Positions 1-9,000 of a stretch of DNA of 34,536 nucleotides are shown here, one piece after another (the first letter of the stretch is position 1; every line of letters starts with the position of its first letter). A program made the position numbers and the translations under genes. The DNA comes from Candidatus Macondimonas diazotrophica. Its GTDB lineage: Bacteria > Pseudomonadota > Gammaproteobacteria > UBA5335. The DNA lies in NCBI RefSeq assembly GCF_004684205.1, contig NZ_SRIO01000019.1, positions 1 to 34,536 of the forward strand. Reading direction: 5' to 3'. The notes under the pieces are model-generated. The model worked only from the letters and a program-made list of their open reading frames with translations. It was not told where the DNA came from and did not search any database.

Positions 1-252
1 GTATGTCTCGGGGGCTTCTACATCGAGGCGCGAGAGGCCAGTTCCGACGCCGTCAGCGGGGAAGACGATTCCCATGTACTGCGGGATTCTTGCGATCAGT
101 TTCTCGACATCCTTGTCGATCACAGCCTTGTTGTGCTCGACAAGGATGTCGAGAAACTGATCGCGAGAGCCGGACATGTCCCGATTTCCGAGCAGGACTT
201 CCGTGTCGCCCGGAAGGTCAGAGAGGTGTTTGATCAAATCCCCCGCTTTCAT
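1..252 (-). CDS. Hypothetical protein, 3' end cut by window edge
   Basis: This frame starts with an ATG at 252 and stays open for 84 codons to the window edge. The protein begins MKAGDLIKHLSDLPGDTEVL and is not recognised. The 'DLPGDTEVLL' stretch resembles small phage proteins of unknown function. Its ATG overlaps the stop of the upstream gene as TGATG, which implies translational coupling. Codons 29-55 are occupied by a very long near-perfect inverted repeat (88-168), which is abnormal for coding DNA. It is the last member of the late small-gene cluster in this window. The conserved start coupling makes it a credible gene, but function is unknown. Confidence 0.6.
   Translation of the reverse strand, partial: MKAGDLIKHLSDLPGDTEVLLGNRDMSGSRDQFLDILVEHNKAVIDKDVEKLIARIPQYMGIVFPADGVGTGLSRLDVEAPETY
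88..168. repeat. 81-nt near-perfect inverted repeat (hairpin) inside a gene
   Basis: The arms 92-119 and 137-164 are perfectly complementary over 28 bp. Pairing continues inward after one mismatch (120/136) for 4 more bp and outward to 88/168 with one weak pair. The loop is 7 nt (125-131). There is no T-run on either side, so it is not a normal intrinsic terminator. It lies entirely inside the coding frame of the truncated gene. Confidence 0.9.
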
Positions 253-500
253 CAGTTCTTCCTCCGCTCTTTCAGAGGCAGGACGACAGCTTTGTCACCG
301 AGCGAGGCCTTGAGGTCGGCAACGTGCTGAGTCGCACAGACGCTGTCCCGATACGGGTAGAGCGTGACCCATTTCCCGAACAGGCCGGTCTTGAATTCAA
401 CGACCCAAGCCGTGTCCCCATTCGGGAATGCGTCCTCGCGGACCCGGTAGCGGATCACGCGATCCGGTTGGACGATTGCGAGAAGAGGAAACATCACCAT
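252..500 (-). CDS. Small hypothetical protein (82 aa)
   Basis: This 82-residue frame starts at ATG 500 (a second in-frame ATG is at 494) behind a purine-rich GGAGGCGAGGG stretch. It overlaps the stop of the upstream gene, and its own stop overlaps the next start as TGATG. The protein (MVMFPLLAIVQPDRVIRYRV...) is compact and rich in aromatic residues and shows no membrane segment or recognised motif. It belongs to a coupled run of three small genes after the lysis cassette. Function unknown. Confidence 0.6.
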   Translation of the reverse strand: MVMFPLLAIVQPDRVIRYRVREDAFPNGDTAWVVEFKTGLFGKWVTLYPYRDSVCATQHVADLKASLGDKAVVLPLKERRKN

Positions 501-871
501 ACCCTCGCCTCCGCTGCACGGATGTTCGAGGGATGGACGAACCGCATAGGAATCTGGCGGACGGATGAGAACCTGAAGCCTTCGAGATGGATAAGGCTTC
601 GTTCGTAGTCCATCGCCCCGAACACCCGAAACGGGGTCCCGTCCGCATACTCCCCGATCATGGATCGTTCAGTCATGAACCGACAGCCTTCCTCCAGAAG
701 GGTAGTCTTGGCGAAATGAATCCTGTCCGTGAGAATAGCGACTGGGTGGGTCGGAATGGCATCAACGACGCGTTGAGCCTCCTCAAGCGTCATTGTTGAG
801 ACAGGTTTGGCTTGCCTTGAGGCGCCCTCAACAGCACTTTTCAGTTCATCAACGAATGTTTGATCTGTCAT
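494..871 (-). CDS. Hypothetical protein (125 aa)
   Basis: The start at 871 is chosen over a longer open frame to 931 because a strong AGGAGG ribosome site lies just upstream (about 878-884). The longer start would also fall inside the terminator at 912-942. The protein begins MTDQTFVDELKSAVEGASRQ. It looks soluble and mixed alpha/beta, with no signal peptide or recognised domain. It is the first gene after the terminator, so it heads the last small-gene unit of the window. Function unknown. Confidence 0.65.
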   Translation of the reverse strand: MTDQTFVDELKSAVEGASRQAKPVSTMTLEEAQRVVDAIPTHPVAILTDRIHFAKTTLLEEGCRFMTERSMIGEYADGTPFRVFGAMDYERSLIHLEGFRFSSVRQIPMRFVHPSNIRAAEARVW

Positions 872-911
872 TTTCGGTCCTCCTTTCACACTGCGTGCGG
901 AGAACCAAGCA

Positions 912-942
912 TAAAAAACGGGCCAGCGCAAGGCTGACCCGT
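912..942 (-). terminator. Rho-independent terminator after the lysis unit
   Basis: Read on the minus strand, a 10-bp stem (ACGGGTCAGC with GCTGGCCCGT, one G-T pair) with a 5-nt loop is followed by six T residues. It ends the transcript carrying endolysin, spanins and the 101-aa gene. Confidence 0.85.
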
Positions 943-945
943 CAT

Positions 946-959
946 ATTTTTCGAAAAAT
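946..959. repeat. 14-bp perfect AT-rich palindrome
   Basis: The sequence ATTTTTCGAAAAAT is a perfect palindrome. It lies between the stop of the 101-aa gene and the terminator stem. It could be a protein-binding site or part of the terminator structure. It is too symmetrical to ignore but has no assigned role. Confidence 0.6.
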
Positions 960-975
960 GTTAGGTTGACCTGAC

Positions 976-1281
976 TTACGCGGTGCGCTTGACCCGCGTC
1001 ACGGTCTCGACCGTCATCTCGTCATTCGTTTTCACCGGGACGTCTATTGTAGTCATATCGAAGGCTTTTTCAGGAGAGATCCCGCCATCCTTCTGTTTTC
1101 GGGCAACGGATGTCGCCACAGCCTGTTTGGTCTCGGTGAAGTATTGGACTTCTCCGACCTTGAGTAAGTCGACACGCTCGTACATGGCGAGCGGCTTGTG
1201 TTCGATAGGGCCGACGAGTTCGAGCAAAGTTGCCCGAATAGAGGGCGTGATCTCGACTGTCCTGTTCGCATCTGATGGCAT
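976..1281 (-). CDS. Hypothetical protein (101 aa)
   Basis: The frame starts at ATG 1281 with an AAAGGAACG ribosome site upstream. The protein begins MPSDANRTVEITPSIRATLL, is acidic to neutral, and has no membrane segment. It sits directly after the outer spanin and before a terminator, so it is the last gene of the lysis unit. No family recognised. Confidence 0.6.
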   Translation of the reverse strand: MPSDANRTVEITPSIRATLLELVGPIEHKPLAMYERVDLLKVGEVQYFTETKQAVATSVARKQKDGGISPEKAFDMTTIDVPVKTNDEMTVETVTRVKRTA

Positions 1282-1343
1282 GGACGTTCCTTTCTTCTAT
1301 GGTCCCACTCTCGTAGTCCAGGGCGAAAGGCAAGTCCAGCGGG

Positions 1344-1667
1344 TCAGCCCTGGTCCAGTTCATCCTCGAAGGTCTTTTCGAATCCCCTGAGGATGTCTCC
1401 TATGGCTTCGTTGCGCTCCCTGCAGGTCTTGTAAGCTTCCACAAGGGCGACCTTCCAGATGGAATCATCCTTCGCGTCCGTGTCTTCCCCTACAGGGGCG
1501 AGCGGAACTTCAGGGCAGGTCAGGAGCCTATCCGGAATCTCCGGCAATATCACCCTGGTCTGCGTCACAGGTTTCGGGGTAGAGCAGGCAGTTAATGCGG
1601 CGATTGGTAGAACGAGACAGCTCAGGAAGAGTGTCGTTCTCCGTCTCCGGGGCGTTCTCGATGTCAT
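1344..1667 (-). CDS. Outer-membrane spanin subunit (Rz1-like lipoprotein)
   Basis: This 107-residue protein carries an arginine-rich start, a hydrophobic stretch and a lipobox, with 'ALTAC' followed by S near residue 28. Signal peptidase II would therefore leave a lipidated cysteine. It starts inside the inner spanin gene in another frame and runs past its end, the overlapping layout typical of Rz/Rz1 pairs. After the lipobox the protein is proline- and charge-rich, as outer spanins are. Together with the inner spanin it would span the periplasm and disrupt the outer membrane at the end of infection. The assignment rests on lipobox plus position. Sequence similarity between spanins is usually low. 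Confidence 0.85.
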   Translation of the reverse strand: MTSRTPRRRRTTLFLSCLVLPIAALTACSTPKPVTQTRVILPEIPDRLLTCPEVPLAPVGEDTDAKDDSIWKVALVEAYKTCRERNEAIGDILRGFEKTFEDELDQG

Positions 1668-1950
1668 CTATGATGTCCTCGACTTGTTCGTGAACGATGC
1701 GCTCACGCTCGATCACCCTTTCGGTAATGGTGTGGGTGAACTCCTTGGCTTCGACCGCTTTTCGGTTGAGCTTGATCTCCGTTTCAAGGGCGGCAACCTC
1801 CTTCCTGAGGCTGTCGATCTTCCGGTCCCGGAGATCGTTCTGCCAGTCCATGAACAGGATAAGTCCGATCATCAGGCCAACCTGGATCGTCCGGTTGTCC
1901 TTCACGACGGAAAAGGCACGCATCCCCCACTTGACGATAAACGCCCACAT
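1528..1950 (-). CDS. Inner-membrane spanin subunit (Rz-like)
   Basis: The start at 1950 is preferred to an upstream frame start because its ATG overlaps the endolysin stop as TGATG. The 140-residue product has one hydrophobic segment at about residues 21-36 (VGLMIGLILFMDW). A long charged coiled coil follows (about 38-100, rich in E, R, K, I and V), with a cysteine-containing tail. This N-in, C-out layout is that of an inner spanin. The outer spanin is encoded in an overlapping frame at the 3' end. It acts after the endolysin has cut peptidoglycan. Confidence 0.85.
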   Translation of the reverse strand: MWAFIVKWGMRAFSVVKDNRTIQVGLMIGLILFMDWQNDLRDRKIDSLRKEVAALETEIKLNRKAVEAKEFTHTITERVIERERIVHEQVEDIIDDIENAPETENDTLPELSRSTNRRINCLLYPETCDADQGDIAGDSG

Positions 1951-2804
1951 CAGACACGCCTCACAAAGTCGGAATGTACCCATCCCCGAACTGGGCTATC
2001 GTCCTTGTTGAAAATGACTTCGTACCAGTCTCGGTTCGATCCGATGATGATCACGGGCGTCTTCTTGGGAGCCTCGCTGATCTTCTCGGAATGGATGGAC
2101 GGACCGGACCTGACATTCAGGCTTGAAGCTGTCACAATGCCGCGTTCCTTGGCCGGGATAAGGGGGTCCGAGACATCCGAACTGCGATCATCCAGGAACG
2201 CCTTGTACCGCGCCATGGGGAAAACCGGGCCTGGGTCGACTTTCCAGCCCCGTGTATCGATATCTTCGTGCCCGACAATATCAAGGATCGGATACCTCGA
2301 CAGGAGTAGTGGCACGATCTCGTCGAGCGTAGCGAGCTGCTCATGTGTGTATCTGGGCCAGAACAGGTCTCCCGATCCTGCTTTGGGATATTGAACCATC
2401 TCGATTCCATCGACGAAATCTCTTTCTTCCAGGTATTGCCCAGACCATGTCCGGTACATACCCTGGTCGTTGGTTCGGCGCAGGAAGCCTGTATTGACGA
2501 TCTCTATTCCAATGGAATGGTGATTGAGGCTGGTGAATCCCTTGTACGCGCTTGGGCCGGCGTGCCAAGTAACACGGTTGAAGGCCTGCATCGAGATCAC
2601 CGACCCGTCCAGATCGATAATCAGATGAGAACTGGCCTTGCTCTTCCGGCTCTTGAACGTCCGTACAGCCTCATCTGCGGTCTTCGTCGCCGTATAGTGC
2701 ATGACGATGAATCGTGGATTGCAGGGTCCAGAGCCGTTCGGGGTCTCTTCTCGGGTTACATTGTCACCGATAAGCCGGTGGAACTTGATATCAAAGTCGG
2801 GCAT
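1950..2804 (-). CDS. Endolysin: N-acetylmuramoyl-L-alanine amidase with SH3 domain
   Basis: Residues about 28-205 form an Amidase_2 (PGRP/AmpD-type) zinc amidase. His36 in VMHYTAT, His179 in IVGHEDID and Asp190 in KVDPGP match the three zinc ligands of the family. The enzyme would cut the amide bond between MurNAc and L-Ala in peptidoglycan. Residues about 222-284 (GIVTASSLNVRSGPS ... RGWVHSDFV) are a bacterial SH3 domain, a probable wall-binding module. There is no signal peptide or transmembrane segment, so export needs a holin. A good AAAGGA ribosome site precedes ATG 2804. The gene is coupled to the inner spanin downstream. Confidence 0.92.
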   Translation of the reverse strand: MPDFDIKFHRLIGDNVTREETPNGSGPCNPRFIVMHYTATKTADEAVRTFKSRKSKASSHLIIDLDGSVISMQAFNRVTWHAGPSAYKGFTSLNHHSIGIEIVNTGFLRRTNDQGMYRTWSGQYLEERDFVDGIEMVQYPKAGSGDLFWPRYTHEQLATLDEIVPLLLSRYPILDIVGHEDIDTRGWKVDPGPVFPMARYKAFLDDRSSDVSDPLIPAKERGIVTASSLNVRSGPSIHSEKISEAPKKTPVIIIGSNRDWYEVIFNKDDSPVRGWVHSDFVRRV

Positions 2805-2857
2805 ATCCTTTCTTGAGCTTGGCAGATTCCGGTTTAATGGCTCCAGTTGTGGACAGA

Positions 2858-2879
2858 ATTATCCGAGCCATAGGATAAT
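2858..2879. repeat. Short inverted repeat upstream of the endolysin gene
   Basis: ATTATCC and GGATAAT face each other across an 8-nt gap, in the 81-bp space between the LamG-like gene and the endolysin. It may be an operator or a weak RNA hairpin. There is no T-run. Confidence 0.45.
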
Positions 2880-2885
2880 CCTTTG

Positions 2886-3608
2886 TCATGAATTCGGGAA
2901 GGGAGATTCCGGCGGCGTAAACTCGGCTGTGTACCTTGCTACACCTTTGGTGATTCGTATCTCATCAACGTCAAAACTGTCATTCTCCACCTGGATCGAG
3001 AAGGGAGCAGAACTGGCGTAAAAGCCATAATTAGTCGTACTACTCGCAACGACAACGCCATCATAGAACATGCGCAAAGTGCTCCCGTCGCCTGTGACGG
3101 CGAGATGTGCCCACGTATCCAGGGGGAGAGGTGCGTTCGGGATCATGTTCTGATTTGTTGATCCGTTGTGGGACCAACGAAAGCCCATCCGGTCGGGTGG
3201 AACTCCTAGAGTGCTGGATTCAAATCTCCAGGATCTCTGGCCCCCGGAGGTGACATACTTTTGAATAAAATTCGAAGTCCCTACAGATTCCCCTCTTCTC
3301 CTGATCCAGTATTCGATGGTAAACTCCCCCGACCCGAAGGAAAAATCTCCATCATCGGATTTGGTTCCCGAAGCAGTCAAAACCCCGCGCCTCAGTCTCC
3401 CCCCAAACTTACCACCCGAAATCTGCGCATCTCCACGGGAAAGCGTTATTGAGTTGGCCTGACTGCTCTCGTCACTGAGAATAGTCTGGTTTGAGTCTAT
3501 GTTGTCGCAATGGCACAAAAACACAACTGACGAGAAGTGTTCGTCCCCCTGTCCGTAAACAGGATTGACTCGGCGTTGGATAGCGGAAGCAAGGAAACCG
3601 ATCGGCAT
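2886..3608 (-). CDS. LamG / concanavalin-like domain protein, probable receptor-binding tail protein
   Basis: The 240-residue protein has a short N-terminal segment, then a laminin-G / concanavalin A-like fold from about residue 25 to 235. Typical family signatures are visible: GEFTIEYWIRR, WAHLAVTGDGSTLRMFYDGV and DVDEIRITKGVARY. Such domains bind carbohydrates and are common on phage tail tips. It follows the tail fibre and its small partner, so a role in host surface recognition is inferred. The start at 3608 has a GTGAGG-like ribosome site. Residues about 1-15 may anchor it to the tail. Confidence 0.75.
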   Translation of the reverse strand: MPIGFLASAIQRRVNPVYGQGDEHFSSVVFLCHCDNIDSNQTILSDESSQANSITLSRGDAQISGGKFGGRLRRGVLTASGTKSDDGDFSFGSGEFTIEYWIRRRGESVGTSNFIQKYVTSGGQRSWRFESSTLGVPPDRMGFRWSHNGSTNQNMIPNAPLPLDTWAHLAVTGDGSTLRMFYDGVVVASSTTNYGFYASSAPFSIQVENDSFDVDEIRITKGVARYTAEFTPPESPFPNS

Positions 3609-3615
3609 AGCCTCA

Positions 3616-3927
3616 CTAATCCTCGCTGTTTGCGGCCAATAGCGCCTGATAAGCGGATACAGCTTCTTCCGTGTGAGCAGCGCTCACAATGTCTGCCAAA
3701 CGACTGGCCGAGTTAGCATCAATCTCTGACACCGACATGGTTGCAGACAAGTAATCGTTTATCTGCGAAATCTTCAGCGCGGGAGTTTCCCCTGGATTGA
3801 TTGTGAATCTGTGATATGGAGAACGCCCCCCAACCTCAAACTCTGTTTCTCCTACGACAACAGTTTTCAGAACTTGTACCTGGACGATGCCTGTGTCTAG
3901 GACTTCGATTTTTGTAATTTTGGACAC
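3616..3927 (-). CDS. Small tail-fibre-associated protein (103 aa)
   Basis: It starts with GTG at 3927, supported by a good AGGAG site that overlaps the end of the fibre gene. The product begins MSKITKIEVLDTGIVQVQVL and appears to be an N-terminal beta domain followed by a helical C-terminus. No strong family match is recognised. Its place directly after the fibre is where fibre chaperones or small accessory tail proteins are often found, but this is inference from position only. Confidence 0.6.
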   Translation of the reverse strand: MSKITKIEVLDTGIVQVQVLKTVVVGETEFEVGGRSPYHRFTINPGETPALKISQINDYLSATMSVSEIDANSASRLADIVSAAHTEEAVSAYQALLAANSED

Positions 3928-3928
3928 G

Positions 3929-6025
3929 CTAAACTCCTGTCACTGTGAAAGTTATTGTGAAACGCACATTGATTTCTACGCCGGATGTCAAGGCTGACAC
4001 AGCAGTATTGGAAGTCACTCCCACCCCCATCGGATCTCCACTCCGGAGCGAGAAAAAAGTATTCCCCGCTGAACTTTGCAGGATGGGAAGAGGGTCTACG
4101 AATGAGATCTTCTCCACATAGTTTAGAGCTATGTAAGAGACTTGGCCCGATGCGGTAAAAGGGCTTCCCCCAATCCTAACCGCCCCAGAAGCCGTAGAGA
4201 AGGTCGGAGTACACACTATTCGTCCGGTGACAGTCACCAGGTCCCCAATGCGGCGGTACTCTCCCGACTGAATGGAATAAGATACCGCCAAATCTCCGGG
4301 AGTGGCGCAAATTAACGTGGGCGTCCATGTTCCGGACTCGTGATCCAGGGCGGCGACGGAGCCAAGGCCGGCCACAATCTCGTCTATCGCCGCCTGTGCC
4401 TCATCCGCAGACAAACCAGATGTCGTGTTGTCATAGGCGACTTGCTCCGCGTCCAAGGCCCCGGACGAAGCGGGCTCTAGGTCCCCGGCAAGAACCCACG
4501 TATCTGTCGCGGTCTTGACCAGCGACACTACGGAGTTCTGCTCCCGCAGGGCGAGGCTCCCCGCCGATGGGTAACTGATCGTGACTCCCGACCCTTCCGC
4601 AAGCGTGGTCTGTCCTGCCCCTTTTTGATGCACGTTCAGGATCGTGCCGACATCGAAGGCGACAGAAGAGTTTGGCGGGACTGTGAGGGTGTTGACTGCA
4701 CCGTTGTTCATGGCGACAAGAACGTCGTTCGCGTCGCCTATGACGAAAGTATATGTCGTCCCGGTCTGCTCATTCTCCGTCAGTGTGTTCGGGCCGCTCT
4801 CCGGCGCGTCAACGAACTCGATGCCGTCTTCCCCGGATGTCACCGCAAGAAGTTTTCCACCATGGCTTGAGTAGCTACCCGGAGCATCGTCGAGATCGGT
4901 GAAGTTCTCCGCTCCACCGTTGCCGTTGATTTCGGAGAACGACAGATTGGACGATCCGACTGTGATGGACCCTGTCGTCGTCAGGATGAAAAGCTTGCCG
5001 CCGTTTGCGGTGCCTTCCTCGACATAACACACCGCGCCGGTCGTCACCTCCGCATCTTCATCGAAATCGGTTGCCCGTGTCGGGGCACCGGAAGCGTTCA
5101 CGGTATAGATACCGTTCTCGCTGGCAGAGGCCTGGTCCTGGACGAGAATCCGGTCACCGGTCGCTAGGGTCACGCCGTCTACGGTATCACCGTCCTCGAA
5201 ATCGGACGCCAGGGTCCCGGCAGCGGTCGTGGCAGCCCTGACACTCTCCTTCCAGTCAACAACAGGAACTTCAGAGACGCCGACATCGACAAATTCGTAT
5301 TCCCCCGCAGAATTGTTCCATGCGAGTGTCTGCCCGTCCTGCGACGGTCCCGGAGCGGTCGGCATGTCCGCCAGGTCGGTGATGTTCAGTGCGGTCGGAT
5401 CGATGCCGAATGTGACCACTCCTCCGGATGCCGTTGCCGTGAAGAACGGATCGTCGAAGTCAAGCGTGGTATAGTTCTCCGAATTCGTGACATCAGACGT
5501 CTCGACCTGAATGACGGTCGCAACGAACTCTATTCCGTCCGGCGCAGAGTTTACACGAAGCTGCCGCCCCGCCGCGCTTGTGTATGCAGCTGGGACGTCT
5601 CCGAGATCGGTGAAGTTGGTGGCCGATGCGCCAGAAGCTGCGACGTAGAACGATGTTCCATCATAAACGATGATCGCTGTCGTCGACGGTTCCACGGCAA
5701 GTGACGCAGATCCGTCTGTGACATTGACGTTTCCTGTCCCGGCGTTCCGGATCAGGAACAGACGATTCGTAGTCTGGGTCCCTTCGTCCGTCGTGATCTC
5801 GTCTGGCACAGTGAGATTCGTGGTCGTTGTGTGACCGGAACACCGGAACAGGACGTAACGCGTGAACTGCGCCTGCGAAAGTTCGACAGCACCCTCGGTC
5901 AAGTCGACTTCAAGCGTACGGTTGATTGCCGCCTCAAGTGCGACAACCGCATCATTCGCCGTCAGATATGGAGAGTCCTGTGCTGGCGCGATCTGTTCAA
6001 TCGCCAGATAGGGCGTTTGTGCCAT
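3929..6025 (-). CDS. Tail fibre / receptor-binding protein (698 aa)
   Basis: This is a modular fibre. A short repeat of the form FTDLxDxP...DGIEFV occurs at about residues 138-168, 215-246 and 375-406. Residues about 257-365 form a domain with GDRILVQDQ and ENGIYTV, seen in many phage fibres. The phrase YDNTTSGLSADEAQAAIDEI at about 531-550 is a common linker before the distal part. From about 565 (GTWTP...GEYRRIGDLVTVTG...VRIGGSPF) it resembles beta-rich receptor-binding tips. The gene has its own promoter about 30 bp upstream (6052-6080). Gene order puts it right after the tail tip protein. Exact host receptor unknown. Confidence 0.85.
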   Translation of the reverse strand: MAQTPYLAIEQIAPAQDSPYLTANDAVVALEAAINRTLEVDLTEGAVELSQAQFTRYVLFRCSGHTTTTNLTVPDEITTDEGTQTTNRLFLIRNAGTGNVNVTDGSASLAVEPSTTAIIVYDGTSFYVAASGASATNFTDLGDVPAAYTSAAGRQLRVNSAPDGIEFVATVIQVETSDVTNSENYTTLDFDDPFFTATASGGVVTFGIDPTALNITDLADMPTAPGPSQDGQTLAWNNSAGEYEFVDVGVSEVPVVDWKESVRAATTAAGTLASDFEDGDTVDGVTLATGDRILVQDQASASENGIYTVNASGAPTRATDFDEDAEVTTGAVCYVEEGTANGGKLFILTTTGSITVGSSNLSFSEINGNGGAENFTDLDDAPGSYSSHGGKLLAVTSGEDGIEFVDAPESGPNTLTENEQTGTTYTFVIGDANDVLVAMNNGAVNTLTVPPNSSVAFDVGTILNVHQKGAGQTTLAEGSGVTISYPSAGSLALREQNSVVSLVKTATDTWVLAGDLEPASSGALDAEQVAYDNTTSGLSADEAQAAIDEIVAGLGSVAALDHESGTWTPTLICATPGDLAVSYSIQSGEYRRIGDLVTVTGRIVCTPTFSTASGAVRIGGSPFTASGQVSYIALNYVEKISFVDPLPILQSSAGNTFFSLRSGDPMGVGVTSNTAVSALTSGVEINVRFTITFTVTGV

Positions 6026-6051
6026 CTTAGTTTACCTGTGGGAGAGTTCCT

Positions 6052-6080
6052 TTCATACTATAAAACTGACTTTTTGTCAA
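6052..6080 (-). promoter_or_regulatory. Promoter of the tail fibre gene
   Basis: On the minus strand a perfect -35 TTGACA (6080-6075) is followed after 17 nt by TATGAA (6057-6052). The spacer carries TTTTA at positions 10-14, shared with three other promoters of this window. The predicted start lies about 20 nt before the fibre ATG. Confidence 0.8.
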
Positions 6081-6094
6081 GATTTTTGGCCGAC

Positions 6095-9000
6095 TCAGGC
6101 TTCGATCAGTTCATCCAGGACTCCTGGGAACCCGTCTCCGATCCGTCCCGAAATCTGACACACGGCCACATGGAGAATATCGGACCCAAGGGTGAAGGCA
6201 TCCGTCGCCTGCATTGCAGCCGTGTAGGTGATCTCAGGAGAAGTCACAGTCTCCTTTCGGATGTACGTTGCTGGCACATCTCCTCCTGTGTGTGCTGACG
6301 CCAGGAAATACACATTGTAGCTCTCGTCTTCCTCGGAATTGGGCAAGGACGATCCGTCGCCAGTGAGCCAGTCCTGTGTCGCAAGCCGCTCACGCCGACT
6401 CCAGCTGAGGTCGATGTCAGACCCGTCCACTTCCGCTCGGATGTCAGCCGGCGCCCATGGTCGAATGGCATTGCCCTTGATTGTGTAGTCCGTCGAAACT
6501 GCCTCTTCCTGGTACTGGTTCTTGGAAACAGCGCGGTAGAAGAACTGGACGTCAAGCTCGGTATAATCGAACGGCATGATGTCGACCGCAAAGTCCTGAA
6601 GAGCGATGACCCTCGGCTTCGCACCGTGCGTCTTGACCGCCCATTCCGTTCCGAACATCCCTCGGCGAAGATGACTGACCTCCCACGTCCGGCTGTCGAT
6701 CTGTGTCGCGTCCCGGTACTGGACGATCTCGTCGTCAATCAGGAGCATGTTCAGCCGCCCGGCCAGGAATTCGTCCTGTGTGATGGACACCAGTTCAACA
6801 TCGCTCGTCTCGAACTTGATCGTGAGCGTTGTTCGGTCATCCGTTGCGAAAGTCCCGTTCGCCGGGATTTCGAGTGTGTGTGTGAGGGCGCCCCACGGAA
6901 TGTCCTGATTCGCCACCTGCCACGGATCGTAGGTCAGTCCGTCCCCGGAGCGCTGAACCTCTGCAAACTTCCATCCGTCCGTCTCGGCTCCGACAGCCAT
7001 GTAAACAGGAATGAACGACGTCCCAGCCGGCTCGTCCACCAGGGCGAGGATAGGAATATCCATCAGGAACAGGTAGCTGTCTATCGCGGAACCAATCGTT
7101 TGCGACGGTACGCCAGCTCCTGTTGAGCCTACAGCCGCAGACGAGAAAGTCTCCGGATACACGGCGACCGTCTCAAGCTCTGACTGGAACGCCCTGCCGA
7201 GATCAAAGGACGTGATCCTCTCGCGGAACACCCGGCCATCGTTCATCTCGATCTGGATGACATCTCCCGGATCGAGGTCCATGTGCCGTGGAAGCAGGGA
7301 GAGCTTCTTGCTCTCTTTTTCGATCCAGGCGGTGTAGAGAAGCTTTTCAGCCTGCTGTTTCGCGTCATCGGCAATGAGGACAATGGGCCACGAGAAGTTC
7401 GAGGAACGGGACGAGAAGTGCGTGGGGTAAGGGAACTGAGCGCGTTTTGCGCGCTGGTGTCCTTCCTGGTAGTCTCGATCGAGGTCGTGATATGTGATCT
7501 CAACCCTGGACGGAAGTTCGCTGTCTGCGGTTCTGACAAGGATGTAGCGCTGATACCCCTTGTCCCCGTCCTCGACGTCGATCAATTCGTCCTCAGAAAT
7601 GGTCCTGACCGGATCACTTGACTTCATACTGAAGACCAGTCGACCGTCGCTCTCGCGACCGACGAAGTTATAGACAGTGGACAGGGTTTCCAGGAGGTCC
7701 TTTACGGTAGCTTCGGACGACTGAACAAAGCCATAAACCGTGTTTCCTTCCAGCTCCGTCGTCAGGTATTGCGACTCATCCAGCCCGGCGAAATCCAGGA
7801 GATCGGCGACGACATCCGCAAGGTCGGCGGCTGTCCGGTCTACCCTGCCTGTGAAAATGGTTGTGTAGCCATGTTCGTCGGTCGTCGTTATGATCGCGCC
7901 GTGTCGGTCATCGTAGAACTGATAGGCGTCTGTTGTCGGTTCGAGCGTGGCGTCAATGCCGGCAAGGTCGACATAGGTCAGCTTGCCGTCATAGACGCGA
8001 CAAATGCAGAGAACGCCCCCATCGATCCACTGGACCTCGCCTCTCTGGATCACCGAATTGTCGATGCCGTAGGGGATGGCATTGTCAATACGGCGCGACC
8101 ATCCTCTGTCTCTTTTCGTGACTGGGTAGAGCTGGATGGTCTCCTCGCCTACCTCGATCGAGTTCTCCGTCTCGATATAGGCGTCGGAACTGGTCCGGTC
8201 ATTCAGACTGGGAGGAGTCTCGCGCCGAATGAAGATCTGTCCCTGATCCTCGTACCAGTAGACGATACAGTTGTCGCTCTCGCAGAAAACGAGGGATTCC
8301 GGATTGGGCTCGACATCCTCGACGATATTGAAGTCCTTGAACCCGCCAAGATTGCCATCAAGATCGATGCGCCATTCATGCATCACCATTTCTGTGATAT
8401 TGTCGTCTTCCGACAGGGTTACGCACAGGCGACGGTTGTCGACCATAGGTCCGACAACGATCTGACGGCTGATATAGCCAGCAGGGTATGTGTCCGTGAT
8501 CGTATCTTCGGTCGTGGTCCAGTCATCAGGATCGCCCTTAATGAGGGCAAGAGACGAATTTGTTCCGGAAACGAACCAGAACCCCTTATTGGTTTGCCCT
8601 TCGACATCGACTTCCACGTATTTCGCGTTGTCGATGGCCCCAATTCCTGAAGAGGAAATGCGTCCTACCTCGACACCCGTCGAGGCGTTGATGATGGAGA
8701 TAGAGTGTGTACTGATCTGCCCAAGGATGAAATCCCCGTCTGTCGCATGGGGGACAAAACTCGTCGCGGCGTGCACGCTCTGGTTTACGGTTCCGTCTGA
8801 GCTTACAAAATTCAGGGGTGGGATCGGCCTGCGATCATCCAGTTCCTGACTCCTGTAGTGGATGCGGTACAGGACCCCGGACTCGACCACAAACGACCGG
8901 CGGCGGAGGGGGTCGACTATGGGTTTGTTGTCGGCGAACGCGGTTTTGCTCACTTCAGCGGCGACATGATCCAGGGCGTCGTAGACGATGACCTCTTCCT

